Below, piece by piece: positions 1-10,962 of a stretch of 64,000 nucleotides of DNA (the stretch's first letter is position 1; the number at the start of each line of letters is the position of its first letter). The stretch is from Serinus canaria (Eukaryota; Chordata; Aves; Passeriformes; Fringillidae). Both the position numbers and the translations under genes were made by a program. The DNA is taken from positions 1,426,001 to 1,490,000 of the forward strand of contig NC_066343.1 of the NCBI RefSeq assembly GCF_022539315.1. Reading direction: 5' to 3'. Below the pieces are notes generated by a model that did not search any database, was not told where the DNA came from, and worked only from the letters and a program-made list of their open reading frames with translations.

Positions 1-351
1 TGTTAAATAGTATACAATCATGCATGCAATCAAATATGATATTTAATTACAATATAAGAAATGTTGGTGTCAACAGTACTGCTATGAAGAATAAAATATT
101 TTTCCATATTTATGTTTAACTTAGTGCTAGTAGAAAATAGAATAATGATAGAATTTCAGAATTGTGATATCTGAAATATTTTTATTCTATGCAACTAGAA
201 GGAATCTTCTACACTGCACCTATGGAGATGACTTCTTTATTCCTTTAAACACATTCAGTTGGATGCATGATGGAATTACTAAGTACAGTTCAAATTTTTT
301 TTTCTTTTCTCTCAGATATCTCAGAATGTCTTTTTTTTTTTTCCTGTGCAG
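1..351. other. ADGRV1: ADGRV1 intron (3' end)
   Basis: This is AT-rich sequence upstream of the first visible exon. The only structure seen is the T-rich polypyrimidine tract at about 296-344 that leads into the acceptor AG at 350-351. No repeat was recognised. Confidence 0.8.
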
Positions 352-568
352 TGAATTTGCAGAGCAATTTGAACTCCAGCTGACAGGAGCTACTGGTGGA
401 GCCGTCCTGGGGCTCCACCTGGTGAGCCAGGTCACCATTGCGAAAAGTGACTCTCCCCAGGGCATAGTCCGATTTCTCAACCAAAGCCAAATTATTCTTC
501 CCAACCCTGATGCAACCACAACGGTGTCCCTGGTGGTGGAAAGAACTGGGCGGTTGGTGGAGGCGCAA
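352..568 (+). CDS. ADGRV1: ADGRV1 exon: end of one Calx-beta repeat and start of the next
   Basis: The exon begins with one base completing an upstream codon and then has 72 codons. It starts at SEFAEQFELQL and contains GGAVLGLHLVSQVTIAKSD, the closing strand of a Calx-beta repeat. SPQGIVRF, the usual opening of the next repeat, follows. An NQS sequon is present. The acceptor follows a long T tract. The donor is CAA/GTGGGT. A second GT at 582 (GTAAAA) would give phase 1 and put a stop at the start of the next exon, so 568 is the supported end. The joined sequence VEAQ-IKWDIL is a normal Calx-beta strand. Confidence 0.9.
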
Positions 569-1659
569 GTGGGTCTTGCCTGTAAAAGACTAAAACTTTT
601 CTAGTGACTATGTCAAAAAGCTCCTTCATTTTGCTTTGAGAGCTTTCTTAGTGACTGATTTCTAATAGTATAACTACAGCTTTTTATTAAAAATAAATTG
701 CATATAGCTGGAGTATAACAGAAAGTGTTGTTACCCTTTTAAAATCCTCTTTCTTCTGCTTCCCTTCTTTTATTATGGTATTGTGCACATTGTTTTGAAC
801 TAGCTCCTAATCCCACAAAAAATATACTTAACTTCATGTACTACTACCAGTTTAATTTAATTCAGGAAATTGCTTACTATGAGTTTTGCTTACTAGAGTA
901 TTTTTTTACTCTATACAGGCCACTTATAAAGTGAAGATATAAATATAAAACATGGTAGGCCTTTCATAGTCTTGTCAAATAATTGGAAAATTTGCATTAT
1001 AAACCATGAACTCTTCTTGTCCATATATAAAAATTGCCTCAATCTTTTTTTCTAGAAGTCTTTGGAGAAAAGCAGAAAATACTTAAATTAACAAAATAAT
1101 AATTTTAAAGTCCTGAATATAACCTCCTTAAAAACAATCTAATTTGTGGGAATCACTGGATATGCTGTGGCTTTTAATCAGGCTGAAGAAATAAGGATTC
1201 ATAATTTTCTTCATAATCTGAAGGATTAAAAACTTTTATGAGAGAAAATATTGGTCATTTTTAGATTTAACATCACACTTCAAAGGGAAATGGTTTTAAT
1301 CATGAGCACTGATGTGGGAAGTTTTGCAAAACGAGTCATGAAAGAGAAATAGACACTGGCCTTTCTGATTCTTGCTGTATGCTAAAGAAATCTTAGTTTC
1401 TTTTCTATTATTAACATCTAGAATTTAATAAACTGGCATTGTGACTAACACTTTAAAACTCCCATTTATAAATTGACATGTTTACTTTTTCAAAGGCTTC
1501 TATATTTTGTCCATAGAATTAATTATGGCTATTTCGTATCCTGTATTAATAGCAAAGATTTAAACATAGCTAAGTACTTTTGGTACCCTCTCACTTCTCC
1601 CCTTGGGATGCTGTTATAATGTATCACCCCTCTAAATCTGAAACTGATCTCTTCCACAG
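569..1659. other. ADGRV1: ADGRV1 intron
   Basis: This is a phase 0 intron of AT-rich unique-looking sequence. I recognise no repeat, RNA gene or additional exon in it. Confidence 0.8.
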
Positions 1660-1899
1660 ATTAAGTGGGACATTTTGGGACCCAATTCAGAAGAGATTTT
1701 GTCTCCTCTGAATAGTGACATTGGTGACCCTGTGAATGGAACATTCTATTTTGAAGAAGGAGAAGGTGGTCTGAGAACAATTAATCTACAAATCTATCCT
1801 CATGAAGAAGTTGAAGTTCAGGAAACCTTCATTATTCGACTGAGCCTTATGAAAGGTGAAACAGAAATAGATTCTAAGGCAAACAGCATTACATTAATA
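1660..1899 (+). CDS. ADGRV1: ADGRV1 exon: Calx-beta core
   Basis: This 80-codon exon is phase 0 at both ends. It encodes IKWDILGPNSEE and then GTFYFEEGEGG. The acidic segment PHEEVEVQETFIIRLSL corresponds to the calcium-binding D-x-x-x-E-x-x-E-x-F-x-x-x-L signature of Calx-beta domains, with the first Asp pair replaced by His-Glu. The exon ends at NSITLI, the start of the closing strand. The donor GTAAGT is strong. Confidence 0.93.
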
Positions 1900-2194
1900 G
1901 TAAGTTATTATCACTTCTCTTTCTTCAGAGATTTCTGTTGATATTGGTATTTATTCATGCAAAGTTTTAAAAATTAATCCCAATGATTACTTTTTTGATC
2001 TTTGTACTATTTTGATATGTTATGTTCAATTCTGAAAGAAAAGGGACAGAGAATCTATCAGTAAAAATTGGAATATAAGCAGTGAGCTGGCTCTCCTATT
2101 TGCAGTTTTTTAATAGTTCTCTATGGAGAGAGCATGGATTGAACCTACATTTCTGTGTCAATATATTTGTCATCTGTTGGGATTTAAACCCAGC

Positions 2195-2640
2195 TGGAAA
2201 TTAAACCCCACTCAACTGCTTACTTTCCCCTACCCTCTCTTGTGAGAGAGAGACAAAAAGCAGCATTTCTGAGTCAAGATAAGAAAAATTTACTTGAAAA
2301 CACCAAAGAGATGAGAAACAAACAGTGACAGCAATAACATTACTGACAAAGGTATACAACAGAGGGGGTGATTTACACACAGAAAGGTGCTCACTGCCAA
2401 AGCTCCACTGAGATAAAGACAAAATGTTTTTTTCCCCTGAGCAAACAAAAAACAGTGCTGAAACAATCACCACACACACTCGTCCTCAAACATGAGACAG
2501 TGAAAAACAGTGATGGACAAACTCTCCAGGCTAGACCACTTGGCCTGCACCAACCATCATGTGTGTGTGGTAGGTAATAGCGATATGAACATGCCCACAC
2601 AGCACCAGGCTCTGACCTCTCAGAAGTTGCAAGGAGGACT
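2195..2640 (-). mobile_element. Degenerate avian ERV LTR-like remnant
   Basis: The block differs from its AT-rich surroundings. It resembles, from memory, the reverse complement of a common avian ERV LTR edge: GGAAATTAAACCCCACTC-like sequence followed by a GAGATAAGAA-like stretch. It is decayed and its ends are uncertain. No target duplication was found. It could be an internal piece of an element and not an LTR. Confidence 0.4.
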
Positions 2641-2931
2641 TTGTCACTCTTGACATCTCTTCAGAGGAAGGGAGAAAATCTGACTTCTCATAGTACAAGA
2701 GAAATGCAGATGTTTTTAAGGGTTATCACAGACAAATCAGCTCCAGGGATACTGCCACTGAGGAAATATTTATAAAGTTGCTGTAAGAAGCCATCAAAAT
2801 AATCTCTTCTAGAAATGGTATTTTTATTTTATTATCTGGTCTGAAAGGTGTTGATGGAATTAGCTCTTATTTCCACAGTCCCCTTAAGGAAGTCATGTTA
2901 CCCCAAATTCCTTTTGCAGCTAATGGTTCAT

Positions 2932-3590
2932 TGTCTCTGTCCCCCTGGGAGCCTCTCAGGAGCCCCTGGCCAGGCCCGAGCTGGCAGACACCGGAGGAGC
3001 AACCCCAACGTGGCTGACTGCGGGGAGACATCTCTCATGCCCCGAGGGTGCTGAAGGCAGCCAGGCCAGTCCCCTTAGCAGCAGAGGAGACACCAGAGAC
3101 ATAGGTGGAAAATAAAGGGCCAACTCTAAGCAGGGGTTAATCCAAGGTTTTATTCAGGAGCTCTGGGGAGCTCCTACACCTCAGGGGGACTCCTGCTGAG
3201 CGCCCCAGGAGATGTGCCCAGGTTACATATAAAGGGAGGAGGAAACCAAAAGTAGATAACATTTTACCAACCAATAAATGACCCAAAGGGATGGGCACTA
3301 AGGGATAGACACTTAGGACAGCGTATAGGGCAAGTCTCAGGGGGCTGACCCCTGGCCTCTGGCTAATCGCTCGACGTCTTGAACCAAAGCTTCTAGATGA
3401 AGGGGATGGGATGCTGAGTGATTGACAGAGAGCCAGGGTGGGGATTTGGGGATGATCTCATCAAGGGAGAGGAATTACATGGGTAAAGGGAAGGGGGTAC
3501 AGTCTGGGGTAAACTATTTGGGAAAACTATGGGGATACAAAGAACAAAACTACTTCAAAGTATTACAAAGTATAAAAACACACTACAACA
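2932..3590 (-). mobile_element. Solo ERV LTR with 6-bp target-site duplication
   Basis: The 659-bp segment starts TG and ends CA. It is flanked by perfect 6-bp direct repeats GTTCAT at 2926-2931 and 3591-3596. On the minus strand it has an AATAAA signal (3149-3154) and a TTTATATG TATA-like box (about 3225-3235), which gives the orientation. A 6-bp duplication is typical of class II (ERVK-like) retroviruses. No internal region is attached, so it is a solo LTR left by LTR-LTR recombination. It is GC-richer than the intron. I do not assign a subfamily name. Confidence 0.85.
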
Positions 3591-3943
3591 GTTCATGGAG
3601 ATGGATGTGGATGAGCTCTTTTCCATAGTTCTGAGTTTGCAAACTGATAGTGTTAGAAGAGTTTCTGTATACTAATTCAAGGTGCCTGAGTATTTCCTGC
3701 TTTAGAACAAAAATATTCAGATGTAGCATTTGAAATAAAACTCTGTTCTTTTCTTTCTTGGACAGGGGAACTGAAAACTGAAAAAGGGACATTCAAAATT
3801 TCTCTGCTGTTTTTGAAACTAACAGATATGTGCCCCTGTAGCATCTAGCAGTGAAAATATCAATAGTTTGAACAATACAGCTCATACTACATTTCTAGTT
3901 TTTTAAATATATGTTTTTTAAATATTTTTTTACCTTTTTACAG

Positions 3944-4093
3944 ATAGAGAAGTTTGGTGATCCAAATGGAATTGTACAGTTTGCTCCTGAATCGTTAACA
4001 GAGAGAAATTTTGCAGAACCCTCAGGAGATGAAGGGCCACAAAATATTACACTGTTTGTCAAACGAATTCAAGGCATTCTGGGGAACATAACG
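3944..4093 (+). CDS. ADGRV1: ADGRV1 exon: Calx-beta repeat start
   Basis: This 50-codon exon is phase 0 at both ends. It opens IEKFGDPNGIVQFAPES, the entry strand of a Calx-beta repeat. It continues with QNITLFVKR and GILGNIT, carrying two NIT sequons. The acceptor TTTTTACAG is good. The donor is ACG/GTACTC, which is weak. The join to the next exon (GNIT-VYWKI) restores the expected beta strand. Confidence 0.92.
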
Positions 4094-4949
4094 GTACTCT
4101 CACTCTTTTCCTAATAGACAATGTAATCTGAAATCATCCCTGGTGTTGATGTGTGGAAAAATATCTCATTCTGTGCCTTTCAACTGCTTGTTTCTCAAAT
4201 TATTTTTTTTTTAATGTTGCCTTTTAGTCTGAATTTAGGAAGGGCTTAGCCCTCGTACTTGTGGTTTGGAGAGTAAAAGTCAGTCTTCCCTGGTCAGGGG
4301 AAGTAAAAGAAATACAATATTGCTGTACTGCTCTCATTTTCTTTCTCTCCCAGTTTGTTTTTGGTGGGAGAACTAGAGACAGTTACTTTCATAGTGAGTT
4401 GTCTTTGACATCATTGCACTTTTCTTTTTTAGACAGAATCAAACTTCCTCAGACTTTTCTGAACCACCAATGTAAAAACATTGGTTTTTACCTAAAGTTG
4501 TTTAGAAGTCAGTGTTTTAACAGGAACTCATTCAATTTAAAATAAATTGATCAATTAATAGAAACATCTGCTGTGTTTAATGAGAGTTCATTTCTTTCTT
4601 ATGGAAGAGGAATACTGGAAAGAGAAAAAAAGCAAGGATGTTTTTGTGAGAAAAGAGAAATACTTTTGAAAAATGTTCATAAATTCCACATAATTTTACA
4701 TCAATCTTCTGAAACTAGATAAAGGAAATATTTATATTCTTAATACTATTAATTAATAACACACTCTTTTGAAAGACAGTCTATGTGATAGGATGCTATT
4801 CCTATGCATACCCAAAACAATTGTTATTTTACCCATTTAAAAGCAGTCTGTTCCATATCCTGTCTATACTGAATCCTGAATTTGCAAGTTTCTGACTTTG
4901 GAGGCAATTTTTCTTTCTTTTATGTTTGCATTTTCTATACTAATTTCAG
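4094..4949. other. ADGRV1: ADGRV1 intron
   Basis: This is a phase 0 intron of AT-rich sequence with no repeat or gene recognised. Confidence 0.8.
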
Positions 4950-5423
4950 GTTTACTGGAAAATATGTAGTGAATCTGACATCACAGGTGACTTTCTTGAG
5001 ACAGAGGGATCTGTTGTCATTGCTGACCAGCAGAGTACAGCTGAGATAATTATCTACCTGTTACCTGATGATGTTCCAGAACTGGATGAAAGCTATGAGG
5101 TACAGCTGGTTTCAGTGGAAGGTGGAGCAGATTTAGACCATGAGAAAGGAGTTTCAAAGATCACAGTGTTTGCAAATGATGATCCTTATGGAGTGTTTGC
5201 CCTGTACTCTGATCAACAGTCAGTATTGGTAGAAAAAACCCTTGATCGATATGTTCAGATTAATGTGACTCGGCATGCTGGGGCATTTGGAGAAGTGATG
5301 GTTGAGTACCGTGTCATATCCCCTCATGATGAAGCACTAATTGAACCCAAGAATGAGGTGGGAATCCTCACAATAAAGGATGGTGCCAGCTTTGGAGTAA
5401 AAAGAGTGCCAATAAGCAACCAG
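4950..5423 (+). CDS. ADGRV1: ADGRV1 exon: Calx-beta repeats (158 codons)
   Basis: The exon encodes the rest of one Calx-beta repeat and most of the next. It starts VYWKICSESD and carries the calcium-binding signature PDDVPELDESYEVQLVSV. It then has ITVFANDDPYGVFALYSD, a repeat junction of the N-D-x-P-x-G type. NVTRHAGAFGEVMVEYRV follows, with an N-glycosylation sequon. It ends VKRVPISNQ. Acceptor AATTTCAG and donor CAG/GTGTGT are both good, and both ends are phase 0. Confidence 0.95.
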
Positions 5424-6160
5424 GTGTGTATTACTCTTTTAGCTCCCATGATATTTGTCATTTCCCTGTGTTTCATCACAATACAAATAAGATAAAAAAC
5501 TCTCACTAATATCGACTATGAAGAAATAGAGAGTCTTGGTCTTATAAACTTCCTCTTCATGAAGTAGAACTGGATGTGAAAACCAAATTTTCTGACAGTA
5601 ATTGCAAAATCACTGTTATGCATGTGTTCAAATATTTTATGTGTCCTTACATTGTTGTTTTGTGTTACTATGAGTTCAATATCTTATTATTATATGAATG
5701 CAAATACTTTCTTAAGTTTTTTTGCATTATAAATAGTGATCTGTCATTTGTGACCAATGAAGAAAAAGATAAATGTACCTGCAGTCTTCTGTGTTTCCTT
5801 GTTGTTTGTCATTTTTATCACAGTCTTTTATCCATTCCTACATGCTCTTACAACCATCTTAAATATTTTTAATCCTAAGGATTAAAATCAAACAAGGCCC
5901 AGTGTGTCAAACACAACTTTTTAATATGGCATTAGTTGCTTTACAAACTCATATTCCAGCAAACTGCTGGCAGATTACTTTCACAATATTGATGGCTTAA
6001 CTAATTCTTTGAGAAACATAATCAATGAAACACTTGTCTTGAAAATGCTGTTTTGTATGTAAGCAAATAAGAATCTGCAGGTTGCTTTGTTAACACTGTT
6101 GGATAATATTATTAGTGGAATTAAATTTCTACCTTTTAAATTAAATTCTCTTTCTCAAAG
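5424..6160. other. ADGRV1: ADGRV1 intron
   Basis: This is a phase 0, AT-rich intron. Nothing further is recognised in it. Confidence 0.8.
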
Positions 6161-6304
6161 GCATTTATTTTACTGGGCTTGAATTTTACTCTGGAACTTA
6201 CTAATGTAAGCCTGGTTAGAGGAAGTGCCAAGGATGTGCCTAAAATATTAGGAATAGCAAAGTCTGCTGTGCTGCTTATTCCTGAGGAAGCTGCCAATTC
6301 ACAG
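6161..6304 (+). CDS. ADGRV1: ADGRV1 exon: degenerate Calx-beta segment
   Basis: This 48-codon exon is phase 0 at both ends. It encodes AFILLGLNFTLELTNVSLV and ends PEEAANSQ, with NFT and NVS sequons. It corresponds to the end of one Calx-beta repeat and the linker to the next. It lacks the acidic calcium-binding signature, so it is probably a structural segment. The acceptor CTCAAAG is weak and the donor CAG/GTCAGT is acceptable. Confidence 0.9.
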
Positions 6305-7226
6305 GTCAGTAGCCTGGTTGTGATGTCATGTTCCTATCAAGAAGAAAGGTACACTTCACTGCCAAAGATACCTGTTATAAGAACTCAGTGAAGTTTTCAT
6401 TGTAATCAATAAGATGGAAGAGATCATTCTGTTATTACTTGCACTGTATGTTATTCTTTTCTCTGTAAAAAATTCTTATAGAAAAATTCCATTTTTTATG
6501 TCAGGCAAAGGCATGATGAGATTTTAACTCTTAAATTTTATTGAAGTTTTTATTTAATGATTTTTATTATCTTTAAGCACTGTTGTAGTTTTTAATTTAC
6601 AATTATAGCTACAACAATTAAAACTTAAGTCAAATAGTCATTCTGAATACACTGTTTACAGAAAGACTGTTGTATACCATATGCCACCATATATCCATTT
6701 ATCATTGGTTTTAGAATATGCAAATTATGTTCACTCCTATTTGCTGCTCAGAGAAAAAGAAAAGTAGATCACAGTAGCAAGAATAATTTTGTGTACAGTG
6801 TCATGAGGTAACGACTTACTTTTCACTGGATACATAATTAATAATTTATTTCAGACCTAATTATATATATATCTATATATGTAGATAGAGACTAGTACAG
6901 TTATTACCTGTGAGCACTGAGGGCAGGCTTGATTTAATTTTCTTCTAAACAAGAGACAAAGATTGTATTCACTGTTTTCAGTACAGTGAAATGTCACTCA
7001 CAGTTGTTTCTTTTCCCTGCAATATCACTGCCAGAAATCTAAAATTTACAAGTATTATTAAAGAGCTCATATATTTATATGTCCATAGATACATGCACAG
7101 ATATATTTATCTAGATACATGCATCCTTACTGTAAGATGCCCATTTTACAAAAGGTACTATGCTTTACTGTATGTTATTGTCCATTTTTATTCCATTTTC
7201 TGATAAAATCTACTACGTTTCCACAG
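6305..7226. other. ADGRV1: ADGRV1 intron
   Basis: This is a phase 0 intron. A short TA/TATC-rich run lies at about 6860-6890. No mobile element was recognised. Confidence 0.75.
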
Positions 7227-7398
7227 GTTGGCTTTGAATCTGTGATATTACGACTTACAAACATTGTAGCAGGGACAGGCCATGCTGTCATAACCAGAAG
7301 AGGAGTTTATGGCTCTGTTACAGTTAGCTGGATTTCAGGATGCCCACCAGACCTAGTCAGTGACTCTGTTAAACTAGGCAATATTACTCCTCCATTTG
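7227..7398 (+). CDS. ADGRV1: ADGRV1 exon: Calx-beta segment
   Basis: The exon has 57 codons plus one base (start phase 0, end phase 1). It encodes VGFESVILRLTNIVAGTGHA, then VYGSVTVSWISGCPPDL, the second strand of a Calx-beta repeat, and ends NITPPF. Acceptor TTTCCACAG and donor TTG/GTGAGT are strong. The NIT sequon is a potential glycosylation site. Confidence 0.93.
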
Positions 7399-7774
7399 GT
7401 GAGTAATTGCTGCAACAAGTTATGTACAGCTACAAGGACAACAGCTATGACAGCTGCCTAAGTGATAACACCTTTTAATTGTTTATACCTCTGCATGTTT
7501 CCATTATTAATGAAGAGTTATCAGAATGAAGTAATGTGATCCAATTTTTATCTGTAAAGGACATATTTACTTTATGAGAAAAAAACAACTTTTCTTCATA
7601 GACATAATGCTATGCCCCTGAAGGACAGTTTTCTATAGGAAAGACCCTTATCATGAAGATTTCTTCACCTCAGTGGAATGGAATTGTGACTAAAGTTCCT
7701 ATGTCAGTGTATTTCCAGGTAAAAATAGAATTCCTCTTTAGTCATTTTGACTGTCTCAATCATTCTCCTTTCAG
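7399..7774. other. ADGRV1: ADGRV1 intron
   Basis: This is a 376-bp phase 1 intron with no other feature seen. Confidence 0.8.
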
Positions 7775-7910
7775 GTACTGTTATATTTTCCCATGGGGAG
7801 GAAAGTAAAGTGATTTCATTTCAGGCTACTCCAAGCCTAAATAAATCTGAGACATTTGCCATCACTTTAACAGCAGTGCACAGCAATGTGTCTGGTGGGG
7901 CTCGCCTGAG
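7775..7910 (+). CDS. ADGRV1: ADGRV1 exon: Calx-beta segment
   Basis: The exon starts in phase 1 and ends in phase 2. It encodes TVIFSHGEESKVISFQATPS, then NKSETFAITLTAV and NVSGGARLR. The layout (strand, turn, E-x-F-x-x-x-L, GGARL) is that of a Calx-beta second half. The usual D-D-x-x-P acidic motif is replaced by ATPSLNKS, so calcium binding by this repeat is doubtful. The donor GAG/GTAAAG is good. Confidence 0.92.
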
Positions 7911-9514
7911 GTAAAGATATTATTTACACTTTTGAGTTGCACTGATGCTGTAAGATATAGAGGCATATACCTCATATAAATCCCTATTAAATTATAGGTG
8001 AGCTAGCAAATTGATAATCTGATAGCTTTTTTGATAATTTCTATGTCTTGTCTCACATGGAAACAAATGTCAGTACTGTAGATCTAATCTGTCTGAAACT
8101 GAGGCTTTTCTTCAATTCCAGTCTGTTTCCTGGCATTGGGATCTGAGGTACCTAGAATGTGTCTAGAATGATGGAGACAGTTAGGAAAGACAGCTAGATT
8201 GAAGAACCAAGATCAACAGTTTTAACCAGGAAGCTGAAGAATAAAATAAACTGCCAATTTTCAGTGTCCCTAAATATCTATATTTAGAAGATCTTTGACA
8301 ACAACCATTATTTTAAAGAAATCAAATTAAATAAGAAATGCTCTAAAAATGACTAATTTATATTAAACCCCCTCTTTATTCTGAAAAATTAAAACATTAC
8401 AATCAATGTAGTTTTTTGTCTCAAACTGTTATCTGTTCTTCAAACTATTTTCACTCTTCCTTATTGAAGATGAAAATGTATAAAAAATGGGCATGGAGTG
8501 ATACTGCTGGGAGAAAAGTATTGGCTTCACCTTGTTAAAATTGAACTGGCAAATCTGAAGGAAATCAGGAGTGAATCAGATGCCTAAATTCCTCAAACGG
8601 GCCCTTTCTCCTAGGTTTCTCCATACTATGGACTCGAGTCCTATTTACTGCACAAGTCAAATACCTTGAGTGTATGAGAATAACATTTCCTAGAAAACTT
8701 AAGACTGCATCCCACAAGCTGTAAAGCTCACAATTACTTTGAAGGTTTTTTGGCTTCCTAAGTGGAGGAAGAGTCTCATCTGTTAGCCAAATCTACTCAC
8801 TGTAATTGTGCCATTTGGTAGCCTCTGGCATTGAATGATGGTTAAGTTCTAGAGAGAAGGGGATGACACAAGATTCAGCAGTGTCAGCCTAATATTTTGT
8901 AATAAGAAGGGAATATATTTGACATGAACAAAGTAAAGCTCAAATTGATATTGATTACAAGACTCAGATCTGAAAAAAAAAGTACTTTGTGTAATATTGT
9001 AAAGAGGCAGTACTTCAAAGCCTAACTGTATATTTTAAAATAACTTCCTCTCCTTCTCTAGCTTCCTGGCTAAAACTGTAGATCTGCTAGCATCTGTCTA
9101 CTTCACAGCTTTCCCTTGGTACAGGAGGTTTGTTCAGTGTTTAAAACTGGTATTACTTGTAGTGGCTATATTATATATTCCTATATTATGTTCACAGTGG
9201 GAAGGAAAGTAAATGCTTTGCCTCTCCATTTTGTCAGGAAGACCATATTTTATGTATCACTTACTCAGTATCCTGTCCTGACTTACAATGCATTAAGCAC
9301 GTGGAGGGCTGCTCAAATTTTACAAAAGCATTTTTTAGGGAACCTCTTTACATCTTGCTTTTTATGATTTCTTTTTCTTCACTCTACTGTTACACATTTT
9401 TTAATCTGCTTTCTTACAGCCACCATTGATTGCTCACTGAAAATTATTACGCTTGATTGTTCTGCTTTTTATTATTTGTATTTCCCTCTCAATGTGATAT
9501 TGTTTCCGTTTCAG
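7911..9514. other. ADGRV1: ADGRV1 intron
   Basis: This is a 1.6-kb phase 2 intron of AT-rich sequence. I recognise no repeat or RNA gene. Confidence 0.8.
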
Positions 9515-10362
9515 ATCAGGATTTACGATAGCTAAAATTGAGCCAATGGGGATCTTCCAGTTTGATCTTAACTCAAGATCAGTTTCAGTTGAAGAAGATG
9601 TCCAGGTAGTCAGACTACATGTCCAAAGATTGTTTGGTTTTCAAAGTAATCTTACTAAACTGACATATCAGACCATTCCAGGAAGTGCCAAACCACTAGA
9701 AGACTTTATACCCATCTACAATGGAGAGCTTATGTTTTTACATTTTCAGACAAATGCGGTGATAGAAATATCAATAATTGATGACACTGTGTCTGAAATA
9801 CAAGAATTTTTTTTTGTAAATTTGACTTCTGTGGAAATTCTGGATGTTCAACCTGCAAACCTTGACTGGAGTCCCCGTTTGAATCCAGCTTTCAGTGTTG
9901 CAACAGTTAATATCCTGGCTAATGATATTCATCCTGGAATACTAAGTTTGGGGCCAGAGTTTATTTATGTTGAAGAAGATACAAACAACAATATCTCCAA
10001 CACAGCAGTGCTTCAGATCAGAAGGACCAAGGGATTTACTGGTGATATTAAAATTACTGTTAAAACCTTTGGGGGAGTGAGTGCGCAGAGTGGAACAGAT
10101 TTGTATCCTTTTGGAAATGTTTATGGAAAATCAAACTTCACATGGGCAATGGAAGGAGAAGATTTTGAAGAACAGACAATCTCTCTGACTTTGCTGGATG
10201 GAGAAACTGAAAGCCAGGTGTCCATTAAAATTTTTGATGATGATGAACCTGAAGGACAGGAATCATTTTATGTTTTCCTCTCAAATCCTGAAAATGGAGC
10301 TCAGATTGTGGAAGGAAAGGATGAACACGGATTCACTGCTTTTGCAGTAGTAGTTATTGCAG
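9515..10362 (+). CDS. ADGRV1: ADGRV1 long exon: Calx-beta repeats
   Basis: At 848 bp (282 whole codons) this is the longest exon here. It starts SGFTIAKIEPMGIFQFDLNS, the entry of a Calx-beta repeat. It contains two calcium-signature segments, IDDTVSEIQEFFFVNLTSV and FDDDEPEGQESFYVFLSNP. Between them lies the repeat junction NILANDIHPGILSLGPEF. Sequons NLT, NIS and NFT are present. It ends AFAVVVIAG in phase 1. Acceptor GTTTCAG and donor CAG/GTAATA fit. Reading on into the intron reaches a stop about 25 bases later. Confidence 0.96.
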
Positions 10363-10643
10363 GTAATATTATTTTCCCCAGGAAATGAGTAGATATATTT
10401 TAATTAAATAATATCCAGTAAATAACTATATGTTGTCATAGCAATTTTTGTGTAAAATTGGAATCCTATATGATAATAAGCCGGGTATTGTATTCCTAAA
10501 TCTAACGTTTTCCAGATGAGAGGAAGCATCTAATGCACAAAGCCCCCTTAGCATCCCTTAGCAGTGTATCTCAAAATACATCTACAGGTGCTGCTTATCT
10601 TTGTTCTTGTCCTTTTTGAAGAGAGAACACAGAGTGAAACGGG

Positions 10644-10943
10644 TGTGTGGTGGGTTGGAGACAGAGATGACCACACACCCGACATTCCTGTGGCAACAGA
10701 GAGCGTTTATTGGTTCAACCCCTCTTTATAAAGGGGGTATTACTGGATAGGTCATTAATCTGATCTTTTAACATGGCCCAGCTCCCAGACAAGTGAGATG
10801 TCTGCAGCTGAGGATGGAACGTAATTGGCTGAGGTTCCTGTCTGTCAACCCAGGGGGCAGCTTATGGAACCAGCTGGGTTTCTTATTTATATCTGTATTA
10901 ATTGCTCAGTACAAGCCAGCTTGTACTGTGGCATACTGTGACA
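10644..10943 (-). mobile_element. 3' LTR of minus-strand ERV
   Basis: This is a 300-bp TG...CA segment whose near-copy lies at 14964-15277 in the same orientation. On the minus strand it carries a CTTTATAAAG TATA-like box (10724-10733) and an intact AATAAA (10706-10711). Immediately inside it (10944-10962) the minus strand is a polypurine tract, as expected upstream of a 3' LTR. The flank on the left ends AACGGG. Confidence 0.85.
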
Positions 10944-10962
10944 TCTCCTCTTTTCTTTTTTT
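10944..10962 (-). other. ERV polypurine tract
   Basis: On the minus strand this is a run of 19 purines (A7 G A4 G A G2 A G A) directly abutting the TG of the 3' LTR. Retroviral plus-strand DNA priming uses such a tract, and its position fixes the element's orientation. Confidence 0.75.

Larger units (their letters stand above)
1900..3943. other. ADGRV1: ADGRV1 intron with LTR insertions
   Basis: This phase 0 intron carries an old LTR-like remnant (2195-2640) and a solo LTR with target duplication (2932-3590). The rest is unrecognised AT-rich sequence. Confidence 0.8.

Noticed and set aside
316..351. An earlier acceptor (CTCAG at 311-315) for the first exon
   Set aside because: It would add a T-tract-encoded poly-Phe segment. 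The acceptor at 350-351 follows a better pyrimidine tract and fits the domain.
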